Origin: an uncultured cyanobacterium
Lineage (GTDB): Bacteria > Cyanobacteriota > Cyanobacteriia > Cyanobacteriales > Microcystaceae
Assembly (NCBI GenBank): GCA_903887375.1
Contig: CAISPN010000017.1
Location: 1 to 36,477 of the forward strand
Reading direction: 5' to 3'
DNA length: 36,477 nt
The notes below the pieces were generated by a model that worked only from the letters and a program-made list of their open reading frames with translations, did not search any database and was not told the origin of the DNA. Position numbers and translations under genes: made by a program. The number at the start of each line of letters is the position of its first letter. The stretch's first letter is position 1. This document shows, one piece after another, positions 24,530-32,660 of the stretch.

Positions 24530-26407
24530 TTAGCTTGCCTCCTCTAGTGGTTTGAGGATGGCAATATCAGTAGAAGATCTTCCCAGCAAATATTGAGCCA
24601 AGAAAGCCTCCATTACTCTGTAGAAATCAAATTGATTCTCTTGGTTACGAAAGCCATGACCTTCATTGTCTTTGACCATATAGGGTACTGCAATATTTCG
24701 TTGGCGAAGCGCTTGGACAATTTGATCTGATTCAGCTTTTTTCACCCTAGGATCATTGGCGCCTTGGACAACCAATAGAGGCACCTTAATCTGATCAGCG
24801 TAGAAAAAGGGAGAGATCGATTCGACAAAATCTTTTTCGGTATCAGGATTCCCAATTTGCTCATACATTACCTGTCTGATTGGCTCCCAGTAAGGAGGAA
24901 TTGAGGCAAAAAGAGTAAACAAATTAGAAGGGCCTACATAGCTGATGCCTGCTGCAAAGAGATCAGGAGTAAAAGTTAATCCTGCTAAAGTTGCATAACC
25001 TCCATAGGAGCCGCCATAAATTGCAATACGGTTAGGATCTGCAATCCCCTCTTGAATAAGCCATTGGACACCATCAGTGATGTCATGCTGCATAGTGCCT
25101 CTTCCCCATTGCTTAAATCCTGCCTCCCAGAAATCACGGCCATAGGTCAAAGAACCACGAAAATTCATCTGCAAAACACCATAGCCACGATTTACAAGGA
25201 ATTGAACACCAGGATTATAACCCCAGAAATCTCTAGCCCAAGGACCACCATGAGGATTGATGACAATTGGCAGAAGTTTCGGCTCAAGCCCGACCGGCAA
25301 AGTTAGATAACCATAGATAGTTCTACCATCACGACTTTGATATTGAATTGGCATCATTTGGGACATATCTTCACTGTTGAGCCAGGGAGTAAAATCTGCC
25401 AATTTGCTCAATTGACCCATCTCTCTGTCATAGAGATATTGAGAACCAGAGCTGCGATCACTAGATATTTTTACCAGCAAGCGGTTTTCATCTTTACTAC
25501 TATCAGTAATAAACACCTCATAACCGGGAAATTGACTCTGCAAAAACTCTTGGATTTCTTGGCGCTGTTGGTCAAAAAAGTTGAATCTGACTTTATCAGT
25601 AATAAAGATCGACCCTTCAATGAGCTTTCTATGCTTGGAAAGGAGAACGCCAGAGATATCAGCCTGCTCTTGTTGATCTAGTACCTTGACTTCCTGAATA
25701 GTTAAAGGATCAAATTCAACCAGGGCTTTTTTATCACGCCCTAGATTAGAAAGAGCTAATAGATTTTTATTATCAAAAGTAAAGGCTCTAGGTGAAAATT
25801 CACTGCGAAAATCCGTCTCTAGAATTGGTTGAAATTCCTCCTGCTCGTTTGGGCGATAGAGAAGAATACTTTTTAAACCATCACTACTACCTGCAACGCG
25901 CAGTTTACCTTGGTGATCAGTGAGCCAATAAATTATATTGCCGGGGTTTTCGGCAATTAGATCCAGCTCTCCTGAATCAATATAGAGACGATAGACATCA
26001 AATACTTGAGCATCCCTTTTGTTGGTAGCAATGAGCATCTGATTGTCAATTTCTTCAAGTTCATCAATTACCTCGACTCGTACACCAGGAAATGGGGTGA
26101 GCTCTTGAACTTCTTTGCCGGTTCGATCTGCTTTGAAAAGATGGAAGTTTTCATCCCCACCTTGATCACGGCTAAAAATCAGGGTATCTTCTCCCTTCCA
26201 GAAAAAACCAGCTATATCACGATCTTCTACTTGAGTAACCCGAATTACTTCCTCTTGCCCTATGGTCTGAACATGTATATTAAGGCGAGATTGCCAAGGA
26301 GCCAACCAAGCCAAATGCTTACCATCTGGTGAAATGCTAAAGCTGGTTTTTTCTGGCTTACGAAAAAAGTCTTCTATAGGTATTAAAGGCGTATTTAAAT
26401 TAGTCAT
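24530..26407 (-). CDS. S9 family serine peptidase (prolyl oligopeptidase family)
   Basis: 625 residues, ATG start. The N-terminal ~350 residues form a WD/beta-propeller-like region (SISPDGKHLAWLAPW, FFWKGEDTLIF). The C-terminal alpha/beta hydrolase has the nucleophile elbow GGSYGGYATL (Ser near 467), Asp in VQGANDPRV near 550 and His in NEGHGF near 585. These proteins are cytosolic dipeptidyl- or acylaminoacyl-peptidases that clear short peptides. No signal peptide is seen. It follows the cupin gene by 20 nt and precedes a pilin gene by 13 nt. The likely message starts at or above the M50 protease gene. Confidence 0.9.
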   Translation of the reverse strand: MTNLNTPLIPIEDFFRKPEKTSFSISPDGKHLAWLAPWQSRLNIHVQTIGQEEVIRVTQVEDRDIAGFFWKGEDTLIFSRDQGGDENFHLFKADRTGKEVQELTPFPGVRVEVIDELEEIDNQMLIATNKRDAQVFDVYRLYIDSGELDLIAENPGNIIYWLTDHQGKLRVAGSSDGLKSILLYRPNEQEEFQPILETDFRSEFSPRAFTFDNKNLLALSNLGRDKKALVEFDPLTIQEVKVLDQQEQADISGVLLSKHRKLIEGSIFITDKVRFNFFDQQRQEIQEFLQSQFPGYEVFITDSSKDENRLLVKISSDRSSGSQYLYDREMGQLSKLADFTPWLNSEDMSQMMPIQYQSRDGRTIYGYLTLPVGLEPKLLPIVINPHGGPWARDFWGYNPGVQFLVNRGYGVLQMNFRGSLTYGRDFWEAGFKQWGRGTMQHDITDGVQWLIQEGIADPNRIAIYGGSYGGYATLAGLTFTPDLFAAGISYVGPSNLFTLFASIPPYWEPIRQVMYEQIGNPDTEKDFVESISPFFYADQIKVPLLVVQGANDPRVKKAESDQIVQALRQRNIAVPYMVKDNEGHGFRNQENQFDFYRVMEAFLAQYLLGRSSTDIAILKPLEEAS

Positions 26408-26427
26408 GTCAGTTTTAAATAGATTTT

Positions 26428-27084
26428 TTAGAAATTTAGATGACCTACTTTAACATAGATAAGGCAGCCTTGTTCGCTAAAAGGAGTATGTATACTGCCC
26501 GGTGGATTACGTAGCCAAGTATCTTTAGGATAATAACCATACTCATCCTGAAAAACTCCCTCTAGCACATAAATTTCTTCTCCAGCTATGTGATTATGTC
26601 TGGGAAAATGAGTACCAGCTTGCCACCTAACTAAGGCTACGGATTCACCAGCAAAGCTATGTAAAGGAAGCACTGTCAATCCCTCTACCATACCTGGTAA
26701 CCATTGAGATTGACTAGTATCTATTACTACTTTAGTTTGATCTAATTGATCCATTTGCCAAAGCTTAACTAAGATGATGCAGCCTTGTAAGCTAAAAGGG
26801 GCATGGCTAGAGCCAACAGGATTTCGGACATAACTCCCAGCAGGATAATCTCCAAATTGGTCTGAAAATACCCCATCCAAGACCAAAAACTCCTCACCCC
26901 CACCGTGGGTGTGCTCAGCAAACTTACTACCTGTATCATAACGAACGATACTGGTGGCTCTGGCTATTTCAGAACCATCTCTCTCTAGCATTCGTCTTTT
27001 AACCCCTGGAGCAGGAGAATCTAACCAAGGTAAATCCTCCGCAAAAAGTACTACTCTTTCTCTGGGATCACTATGCAGTTTCAT
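26428..27084 (-). CDS. Double ChrR-like cupin domain protein
   Basis: 218 residues with two cupin folds of the ChrR anti-sigma type, residues 8-110 and 120-215. The first has EHTHGGGEEFLVLDGVF and a later His in PVGSSHAPF; the second has RHNHIAGEEIYVLEGVF and PPGSIHTPF. Both His/Glu sets needed for metal binding look complete. The N-terminal zinc-binding anti-sigma domain of ChrR is missing, so it is not a ChrR regulator as such; a cupin enzyme or sensor of oxidised compounds is possible. The ATG overlaps the stop of the glutaredoxin-like gene (ATGA), meaning tight translational coupling. Confidence 0.82.
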   Translation of the reverse strand: MKLHSDPRERVVLFAEDLPWLDSPAPGVKRRMLERDGSEIARATSIVRYDTGSKFAEHTHGGGEEFLVLDGVFSDQFGDYPAGSYVRNPVGSSHAPFSLQGCIILVKLWQMDQLDQTKVVIDTSQSQWLPGMVEGLTVLPLHSFAGESVALVRWQAGTHFPRHNHIAGEEIYVLEGVFQDEYGYYPKDTWLRNPPGSIHTPFSEQGCLIYVKVGHLNF

Positions 27085-27341
27085 AAGTACTTTGCCAAAA
27101 ACGCCTCTAACTGTCTCACGCTTAGCCGGGGTGAAGGTCTAGGAAGCTGAAAAAGTTTATCTTCTTGCAAAAAACAGAGCACTGGTACTTCAAATTCATA
27201 TTGGCTAAACCAATCTTGATTTTGAGTGATATCGCGCACATCTAGGGTTAAATCAATGCTTTTAATTTGCTCTAGTTTTTCTAGCAAAACTTCGCAAAGA
27301 TGACAGCCAGCTTTACTATAGAGTATCAAATGCATAATCAT
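27081..27341 (-). CDS. Glutaredoxin-like thioredoxin-fold protein
   Basis: 86 residues from the ATG at 27341; an ATG two codons later and a TTG at 27350 are also in frame. LILYSKAGCHLCE has the CxxC active site of the DUF836/glutaredoxin-like family, and FEVPVLCF has the cis-Pro that faces it. Members are small cytosolic disulfide reductases of uncertain target. It lies 5 nt after the M50 protease stop and overlaps the cupin start, so the three are one translational unit. Together with a cupin and a membrane protease it points to redox or stress handling, but that is inference. Confidence 0.82.
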   Translation of the reverse strand: MIMHLILYSKAGCHLCEVLLEKLEQIKSIDLTLDVRDITQNQDWFSQYEFEVPVLCFLQEDKLFQLPRPSPRLSVRQLEAFLAKYL

Positions 27342-27346
27342 ACAAA

Positions 27347-28468
27347 TCAACTAGAAGAAGCAAGAGAGCGCTTTTGCAGAAACTGACCAATAGAAATGCG
27401 ATCAACCAATCCTAAGATTTCCTCACTCTCAGAGATCACCAACAATTCATTGGCCATCTTTTGATCCATCAGTTTAAGCACATCTAGCAAGGGAGTTTGA
27501 GCTGAGACAGTTGCGATATCGTCAATCTTTTCTTTAAGTTGGGTCAGTGGGGTTTGACTCCAAAAAGATGTTGGGACAGTTTTGAGATTTTCTACCGTCA
27601 AAACTCCACTGAGCTTACCTTGATCATCTTTGAGAAGAAATCTTTTCCATTGCTTTTGCCCGATTATATAATTATTGGCAAATTCCCTCAAATTTAAATC
27701 CTCTGGAGCAATAGGCGCCCTTTCGATCATCACATCGGCGGCCGTAACATCTTCCAATTGTTGTTGAAATTGTACTGACTGGGCGGACAAATTAGCATTT
27801 TGCAGTAAAAATAGACCAATAAAAAAGGTCCAGATACCTCCAAAATTAACTATTTTCAAAACGCCCAGCAACCCAATGGCAATAGCCATAAAGCCAAAAA
27901 ACTGGCCAAATCGACTAGCTATTAAAATTCCCTTATTAGGATCTCCTGTAATCTTCCAGACAATTGCCTTGAGAATATTGCCTCCATCAAGCGGCAGGCC
28001 GGGAATTAGGTTAAAGAGTCCCAATACCAAATTGAGGCTAGCTAGAATTTCTACCACCAAGCGCAAAGGAAGAGCCAAAGAGAAAGAATTATTGAGCAAA
28101 GTTAACAGGCCAAATAAAGCCAAACTTACAGCAGGCCCAGCAATAGCCACCAAAAAAGAGTCCAAAGGACCTTTAGATTCTTTTTCTAAAACGGCCAGTC
28201 CGCCAAAAAGAAATAAAGTGATGGACTTTACCTTGATACCTTGACTGATTGCCACCAAAGCGTGACCCAGCTCATGAGCTAAAACCGAAGCAAACAACAA
28301 TAGAGCAGTTACTAGCCCCAATAACCAGGGAACAGGACCAAAAGAGCGGATTATCCCAGACAACTGGTAGCCATAATCAAAAGTCACCAAAGCTAGGACA
28401 ACCAACCAAGAAGGGTTAATATAAAAAGGAATACCAAAGAGATTCGCGATTTTAATGTTGCCGTTCAT
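27347..28468 (-). CDS. Site-2-protease-like M50 metalloprotease with CBS pair
   Basis: 373 residues, ATG at 28468. Six or so membrane helices occupy the first 220 residues, with the zinc motif HELGHAL near residue 66 and the third ligand in GLPLDGGNIL near residue 162. Two CBS modules (about 240-300 and 310-365) follow. This is the SpoIVFB-type group III site-2 protease plan, in which CBS domains sense a nucleotide and cleavage occurs inside the membrane, often of an anti-sigma factor. Its start is 24 nt after the end of tRNA-Lys on the same strand, leaving no room for its own promoter. SigG and its membrane anti-sigma factor are just across the tRNA, which is suggestive of a link but not proof. 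Confidence 0.9.
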   Translation of the reverse strand: MNGNIKIANLFGIPFYINPSWLVVLALVTFDYGYQLSGIIRSFGPVPWLLGLVTALLLFASVLAHELGHALVAISQGIKVKSITLFLFGGLAVLEKESKGPLDSFLVAIAGPAVSLALFGLLTLLNNSFSLALPLRLVVEILASLNLVLGLFNLIPGLPLDGGNILKAIVWKITGDPNKGILIASRFGQFFGFMAIAIGLLGVLKIVNFGGIWTFFIGLFLLQNANLSAQSVQFQQQLEDVTAADVMIERAPIAPEDLNLREFANNYIIGQKQWKRFLLKDDQGKLSGVLTVENLKTVPTSFWSQTPLTQLKEKIDDIATVSAQTPLLDVLKLMDQKMANELLVISESEEILGLVDRISIGQFLQKRSLASSS

Positions 28469-28492
28469 GGATTATTGGCTTGCTTTGTTATA

Positions 28493-28564
28493 TGGGTCGC
28501 CTGGGATTCGGACCCAGGACCAATCGGTTAAAAGCCGAGTGCTCTACCGCTGAGCTAGCGACCC
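28493..28564 (-). tRNA. trnK-UUU: tRNA-Lys (anticodon UUU), with C55 in the T-loop
   Basis: 72 nt. Acceptor GGGTCGC pairs with GCGACCC, discriminator A; D arm GCTC/GAGC with loop AGCGGTA; anticodon loop CTTTTAA (TTT). T arm CTGGG-TCCGAAT-CCCAG. The T-loop reads TCCGAAT instead of TTCGAAT, so the almost invariant U55 (target of TruB, partner of G18) is C. The anticodon stem ends with a C-U mismatch at 27-43. The gene lies immediately upstream of the M50 protease gene. CCA is not encoded. Confidence 0.95.
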
Positions 28565-28753
28565 TTTTTTATTGCACAATTACTAATGATATCACTAGCT
28601 TCAATAGAAGGCAAGGACTTAGCGAAAAATTATTAATCTCTGGCATCATAAAAAAAATTAGTTTATTTTTTTTAATTTTCAGGAACTATTAAGTGGAGAT
28701 TGCGTCCCTTTGAGGGTCATAAGGACTTTGAGCACATATCAGAAATAAACAAA

Positions 28754-29413
28754 ATGGTTAAATCTATATCCACCGCCTGGACTGGACAAAGAGCCGAAGC
28801 AACCTCAACAGTTGCACAGTTAGAGCGTTTATCCAACTGTGACCTTATCCTTCTTTGTCAGGTTGGTAATGAACCAAATCGGGCGGCTTTTGCTGAATTA
28901 TTAAGGCGCTATCAATTCCATTTAGATCGTATCCTTTACCACTTGGCCCCTGACTGGCAAGATAGATCAGATCTAGCTCAAGAAGTATGGATCCGAGTTT
29001 ATCGCAATATTAAAAAGCTCAATGAACCAACTCGTTTTCGTTGTTGGTTAAACAGAATTGCTACTAATCTTTTTTATGACGAGCTGCGCAAGCGCAAGCG
29101 CAATAGTAATCCCATTTCCTTAGATGCCCCTAGACAGATAACTGATGGTGAAATGGACTGGGATATCGTTTCTGACTATCCCAATCCTGAAGATAATCTC
29201 TGTACGGAAGAATTTTATGAAAAGCTTCGAGAGGCTATTGCTCAACTGCCAGAGGCTTTTCGTATTACTATAATATTGCGAGAACTCCAGGAAATGCCTT
29301 ATGAGGAGATATCCCAGATTACCGGTGTTACACTAGGGACAGTCAAATCTCGCATCAACAGAGCAAGAGCGAAATTGCAATCGGTTTTAGGATCTTATTC
29401 TCATAATCTTTAA
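28754..29413 (+). CDS. sigG: ECF-type (group 3) RNA polymerase sigma factor, SigG-like
   Basis: 219 residues from the ATG at 28754. A TTG at 28700 behind GGAG is in frame and would add 18 residues. Sigma region 2 covers DLAQEVWIRVYRNI to CWLNRIATNLFYDELRKRKR (about residues 75-130). Region 4 is the helix-turn-helix YEEISQITGVTLGTVKSRINRARAKL (about 185-215). Cyanobacterial SigG is encoded just before its anti-sigma factor; that pair order is seen here, 63 nt apart. SigG is thought to control envelope and transport stress genes. The region between sigma 2 and 4 holds an acidic linker. Confidence 0.85.
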   Translation: MVKSISTAWTGQRAEATSTVAQLERLSNCDLILLCQVGNEPNRAAFAELLRRYQFHLDRILYHLAPDWQDRSDLAQEVWIRVYRNIKKLNEPTRFRCWLNRIATNLFYDELRKRKRNSNPISLDAPRQITDGEMDWDIVSDYPNPEDNLCTEEFYEKLREAIAQLPEAFRITIILRELQEMPYEEISQITGVTLGTVKSRINRARAKLQSVLGSYSHNL

Positions 29414-29476
29414 ATTTTTTTCAGTGAGGAGTGATTGTACTTTAATAAAAAATCACTCAAAATAAGGTGAAGCAAA

Positions 29477-29872
29477 ATGAAAGCAAATTTTCCTGATCAA
29501 GCCCGCTTTGAGTTATTGAGCGCCTACATTGACAATAGAGCAACTCCCACAGAACGTAAGCAGGTTCAGCAGTGGCTAGATAGTGATAGAGAGTTCAAAA
29601 AGACTTATCTACGGCTATCGCAGTTGGCTCAAAGTATCAAAAATATTCCTATATCTGCCTCCAGTTGTAGTGAGGATCTTTCCTTGAGGGTATTTGCCAA
29701 AATTGACGGTCAAAAGCAAATTAAAAAGCTTGGTGTGGCTATCTCTGTTGGCTTTTTGGCAGTCTTAGGCTTTGTATTTTGCCTGCCAAAATACTTCATA
29801 GCCCAAAATTCCTTGCAAGATCATGATTCTCTGGCAATTACTCTGAATCGGCCCATTATCAGGCTACCTTAA
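29477..29872 (+). CDS. Membrane anti-sigma factor (SapG-like)
   Basis: 131 residues. GGTG lies upstream of the ATG. An N-terminal helical region (FELLSAYIDNRATPTERKQV) follows the anti-sigma N-domain plan, but the HxxxCxxC zinc motif is absent. One transmembrane helix lies at about 85-103, then a short periplasmic tail of about 28 residues. Position after sigG and topology match SapG, the anti-sigma of SigG in Synechocystis as I recall. Signal release by proteolysis of the membrane segment is a known mechanism in the family; an M50 protease is encoded 1 kb away. Its stop overlaps the stop of the convergent GGCT gene (TTAA). Confidence 0.8.
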   Translation: MKANFPDQARFELLSAYIDNRATPTERKQVQQWLDSDREFKKTYLRLSQLAQSIKNIPISASSCSEDLSLRVFAKIDGQKQIKKLGVAISVGFLAVLGFVFCLPKYFIAQNSLQDHDSLAITLNRPIIRLP

Positions 29873-30271
29873 TTAAAATTGCCCGACTCTATTGGGATCC
29901 CACCATAGGATTTTATTTTTTCCAATTTCATTAGATAAGCCCAGGCTTTTTCAATATTTTGGTTCTCTTGTTTATATATTTCAATTAGCTTGCGCTGATA
30001 CTCGTTTTCCCTTTGATTGCGATCACTTTGATAATCTTCAAGGATGTCTAAATCTTTGAGGATATCTGCATTCTCAAAAAAAAAATAAGTACCCCCAAAC
30101 CACCCCAGTTCCCTCGCTGAGAGCTGGATAGCCAAAACCAGGCAAAAGATAAAGTTTGCCATAAGTATAGGCGGGTATTTCGCTGATGGTTTGCCCTCGG
30201 CAATAGAGATTATAATTAGCGTAATTTGGTTTTAAGGTGCCGTAGACAAATATCTTTATAAGTGAGTCCAT
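29869..30271 (-). pseudogene. Gamma-glutamylcyclotransferase-like gene with a frameshift in a T10 run
   Basis: From ATG 30271 the frame gives FVYGTLKPNYANYNLYCRG, the GGCT/AIG2 opening, up to VVWGYLFFF. The frame stops at a run of ten A on the plus strand (30076-30085), ten T in the message. The other frame continues ENADILKDLDILEDYQSD to the normal C-terminus at 29869. The total length is one base over a multiple of three, so deletion of a single T restores one full protein of about 133 residues. Options: a true pseudogene, a sequencing error in a homopolymer, or slippage of the polymerase on the T10 tract that still yields protein. Family members split or transfer gamma-glutamyl groups. Confidence 0.7.
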
Positions 30272-30283
30272 GGTGGTGAAAAA

Positions 30284-30916
30284 ATGATCAGTGAATCCAC
30301 TGTATATCAAGGACAGTTTGGTTCTTTTACCGTAACTAAGAACGAAAGAGTTGGGGTGATTCTCTATCGTGTGGGTTTGGTAGTTATGGCAATTTGCCTA
30401 TCTGCCTCTACCACCTTAGTTCTCAAGTTGCCTCAATCATCTGATTTTTGGCTAACTTGTCTTTACTATTTGTTCATCCTAGCTTTGGGGCTGAGCCTGT
30501 TCCAAATTCACATTTATTTAGTGTCTCTGCACCGCGCCCTCAAATTATCCTGGTTAATAGGCACTATATCTAGTATGGTCTTGAGCTTTAGAAGTTCTTT
30601 TTCTCTAGTGAGATATGTCTATGAAAATCCTCTATCTCTTTTGGCTGTAGGTTTTGTTTTTGTTGCTTTAACGGGAATTTATTTTAAGGAAGCTTTTTGT
30701 TTCAACCGTTTGGAAAGTAAAATTTTGACCCCACTTGTTCCTTTTTTGTTATTGGGACACTTGGCCGGCATCTTTTCTAGTACTACAGAAAAGCTATTAC
30801 TGGTCATCTGGAGCGCTCTGTTTATCATTTTTGTTATTCGCAAAACCAGCGCCCCGCTAGATCCAGATTTAGGAGATCTATCGGTCTTTGCCTATCTTCA
30901 TCAACAAAAGAGTTGA
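30284..30916 (+). CDS. DUF2301 integral membrane protein
   Basis: 210 residues, ATG behind GGTGGTGA. The start VYQGQFGSFTV with a following VILYRVGLVVMAICL helix is the cyanobacterial/plastid DUF2301 pattern. About six to seven hydrophobic helices follow, then a polar tail (PLDPDLGDLSVFAYL). Function is unknown; the family is nearly restricted to oxygenic phototrophs. It is divergent from the frameshifted GGCT gene (12 bp between start codons) and is followed after 12 nt by the glycosidase-like gene. Confidence 0.75.
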   Translation: MISESTVYQGQFGSFTVTKNERVGVILYRVGLVVMAICLSASTTLVLKLPQSSDFWLTCLYYLFILALGLSLFQIHIYLVSLHRALKLSWLIGTISSMVLSFRSSFSLVRYVYENPLSLLAVGFVFVALTGIYFKEAFCFNRLESKILTPLVPFLLLGHLAGIFSSTTEKLLLVIWSALFIIFVIRKTSAPLDPDLGDLSVFAYLHQQKS

Positions 30917-30928
30917 TTATTGGGATTT

Positions 30929-32569
30929 ATGCCATCTACATCGTTTTTTTCTTCTATAGTTTGTAGCCTGTATCTTCTTTCATTTCCCATATTAAATACT
31001 AAAGCCCAGACTCTTACTCAAAATGGTACAAAAATAACGATCAATGATAAAGTTGAAACGGTTGCTTGGCGTCAATGGCAACAGAATAATCAAACCCATA
31101 TCGGCATCAGCGATCCAGGCTTAGAGCGTATTTTGGGGATAGAAACCCTCAGCAATGATAACTATCAAACTCAGCCTTTACAATGGTTTTCACTAGTTCA
31201 AAGAGCAAATGTAAGCTTTGAATATCCTTACCGCTACGTTGATATCACCGAATTAATCAAAGCAGGCAGCCTTGATACTCAAATAGCAGGAGATAATTTA
31301 ATACTCAAAGCTCCTGTTGCCAAGATAGAGCGCGTCGAAAAGAGAGACAATTTATTAGTGCTTTATCTGGATAGACCAGTATTTTGGCAAATCAAACAGT
31401 CAACTATCATCCTGAGAGCTAAACCAATAGTTAATTTTCCTGATATAGAAAATCAAGGTGAAATTTCACAAATCAAGTTCAATTTGCCTCCAGGCTATGG
31501 ACTTCGCGTTAGAGGGCAGATTAATCCCAACAGATTATTACTTGAGATAAGACCTGATGCGTTAGTTGCTAAAACCATCAAATGGCAGCCCGGCATTACT
31601 CTTTCTCAAAATTACATTAATCTTTCTGCAGATGACTCATTTTTTGTAACCTATCTGGAAATAGATCCCAAAATATTTATAGCCAAGGTTATTTCCAGTA
31701 AACCAGACAGAACTTTTGGACTATCTTCGGTTAGTAAAATGAACCAAGATCAAATGGCTATAGCTGGTATCAACGGAGGTTTTTTTGATCGCAATATTCG
31801 CCAACCACTTGGAGCAATCAAAAAAGATGGCACCTGGTTTTCCAGTCCCATTCTCAATCGCGGGGCTGTTGCTTGGGATGACAATGGTAATTTTAAATTT
31901 GGACGATTAGACTGGCAAGAAACCATCTCTAACAAAATCCCAATTGTATCTCTAAACAGTGGCTATATACAGCCTGGAATTTCTCGCTACAATAGCGCTT
32001 GGGATCAAAATTACATCCCAATAAGTGATAAAGAAATTGTTTTTTCGGTAGAAAATAACCAGATTAAAGAAAAATTCACTCTCAACTCTAGTAGTTCTGC
32101 TTTAGCCATACCAGAAAATGGCTATTTACTGGTCTTAAGAGATTTGAGTAACTCTCCCCTAAAAATCAATTCTTACTTAGAGCTCGATCAAAAGACTATT
32201 CCAGAAGATTTTAATAGCTTTAATCATATCCTTGGCGCTGGTCCACTTTTATTAAAAAACGGACAGATAGTTCTAGATGCTCAGGCAGAGAGCTTTAAAG
32301 TGGCCTTTCAAAAACAAAATGCCTCTAGAAGTGGGGTTGGTATCACTAGCAAGGGAACCATTCTCTTGGTAGCTGTGCATGAAAGACTTGGGGCCAAAGG
32401 TTCTAATTTAAATGAATTTGCTCAGTTAATGAAAGCTATTGGCGTAGTAGATGGGCTCAACCTAGATGGTGGTAGTTCAACTAGTTTATATCTAGGTGGA
32501 CAAACTATTGATAGACCTTTTAGAGCGCCAGCTAAGGTAAATAACGGTCTAAGCTTTTTTAAAAGATAG
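30929..32569 (+). CDS. Exported NAGPA-type phosphodiester glycosidase family protein
   Basis: 546 residues from ATG 30929; a TTG at 30920 is in frame. A signal peptide (residues 1-27, cut near TKAQ) leads to an N-terminal region with LEIRPD-type beta strands to about residue 210. The C-terminal half has the NAGPA core: AGINGGFFD near residue 280, GVGITSKGTILLVAV near residue 470 and LNLDGGSSTSLYLGG near 515. Family members hydrolyse sugar phosphodiesters or related links outside the cytoplasm; the target here is unknown. Probably co-transcribed with the DUF2301 gene. Confidence 0.85.
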   Translation: MPSTSFFSSIVCSLYLLSFPILNTKAQTLTQNGTKITINDKVETVAWRQWQQNNQTHIGISDPGLERILGIETLSNDNYQTQPLQWFSLVQRANVSFEYPYRYVDITELIKAGSLDTQIAGDNLILKAPVAKIERVEKRDNLLVLYLDRPVFWQIKQSTIILRAKPIVNFPDIENQGEISQIKFNLPPGYGLRVRGQINPNRLLLEIRPDALVAKTIKWQPGITLSQNYINLSADDSFFVTYLEIDPKIFIAKVISSKPDRTFGLSSVSKMNQDQMAIAGINGGFFDRNIRQPLGAIKKDGTWFSSPILNRGAVAWDDNGNFKFGRLDWQETISNKIPIVSLNSGYIQPGISRYNSAWDQNYIPISDKEIVFSVENNQIKEKFTLNSSSSALAIPENGYLLVLRDLSNSPLKINSYLELDQKTIPEDFNSFNHILGAGPLLLKNGQIVLDAQAESFKVAFQKQNASRSGVGITSKGTILLVAVHERLGAKGSNLNEFAQLMKAIGVVDGLNLDGGSSTSLYLGGQTIDRPFRAPAKVNNGLSFFKR

Positions 32570-32629
32570 TTTTATCTCCCTAGAGCTTTGTCTATTTTGA
32601 TGATATGATTTTCTAAAGCTTACGGCATT

Positions 32630-32635
32630 TATACT
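32630..32635 (+). promoter_or_regulatory. Candidate -10 box for the epimerase operon
   Basis: TATACT lies 25 nt before the ATG at 32661, with only a weak -35 (TGATTT, 18 nt upstream). It fits a promoter for the run of three sugar genes. Confidence 0.3.
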
Positions 32636-32660
32636 TAATTAAATACTAAACTAAGGGTTT

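Noticed and set aside
26885-26900. ACTCCTCACC sequence resembling the core of the cyanobacterial small RNA Yfr1
   Set aside because: It lies inside the cupin gene and, on the coding strand, encodes the conserved GGGEEF metal-binding motif; no flanking stems or promoter.
26428-27084. Cupin protein as a ChrR anti-sigma factor
   Set aside because: The zinc-binding anti-sigma domain is missing and two cupin domains fill the protein; the sigma factor nearby has its own anti-sigma gene.
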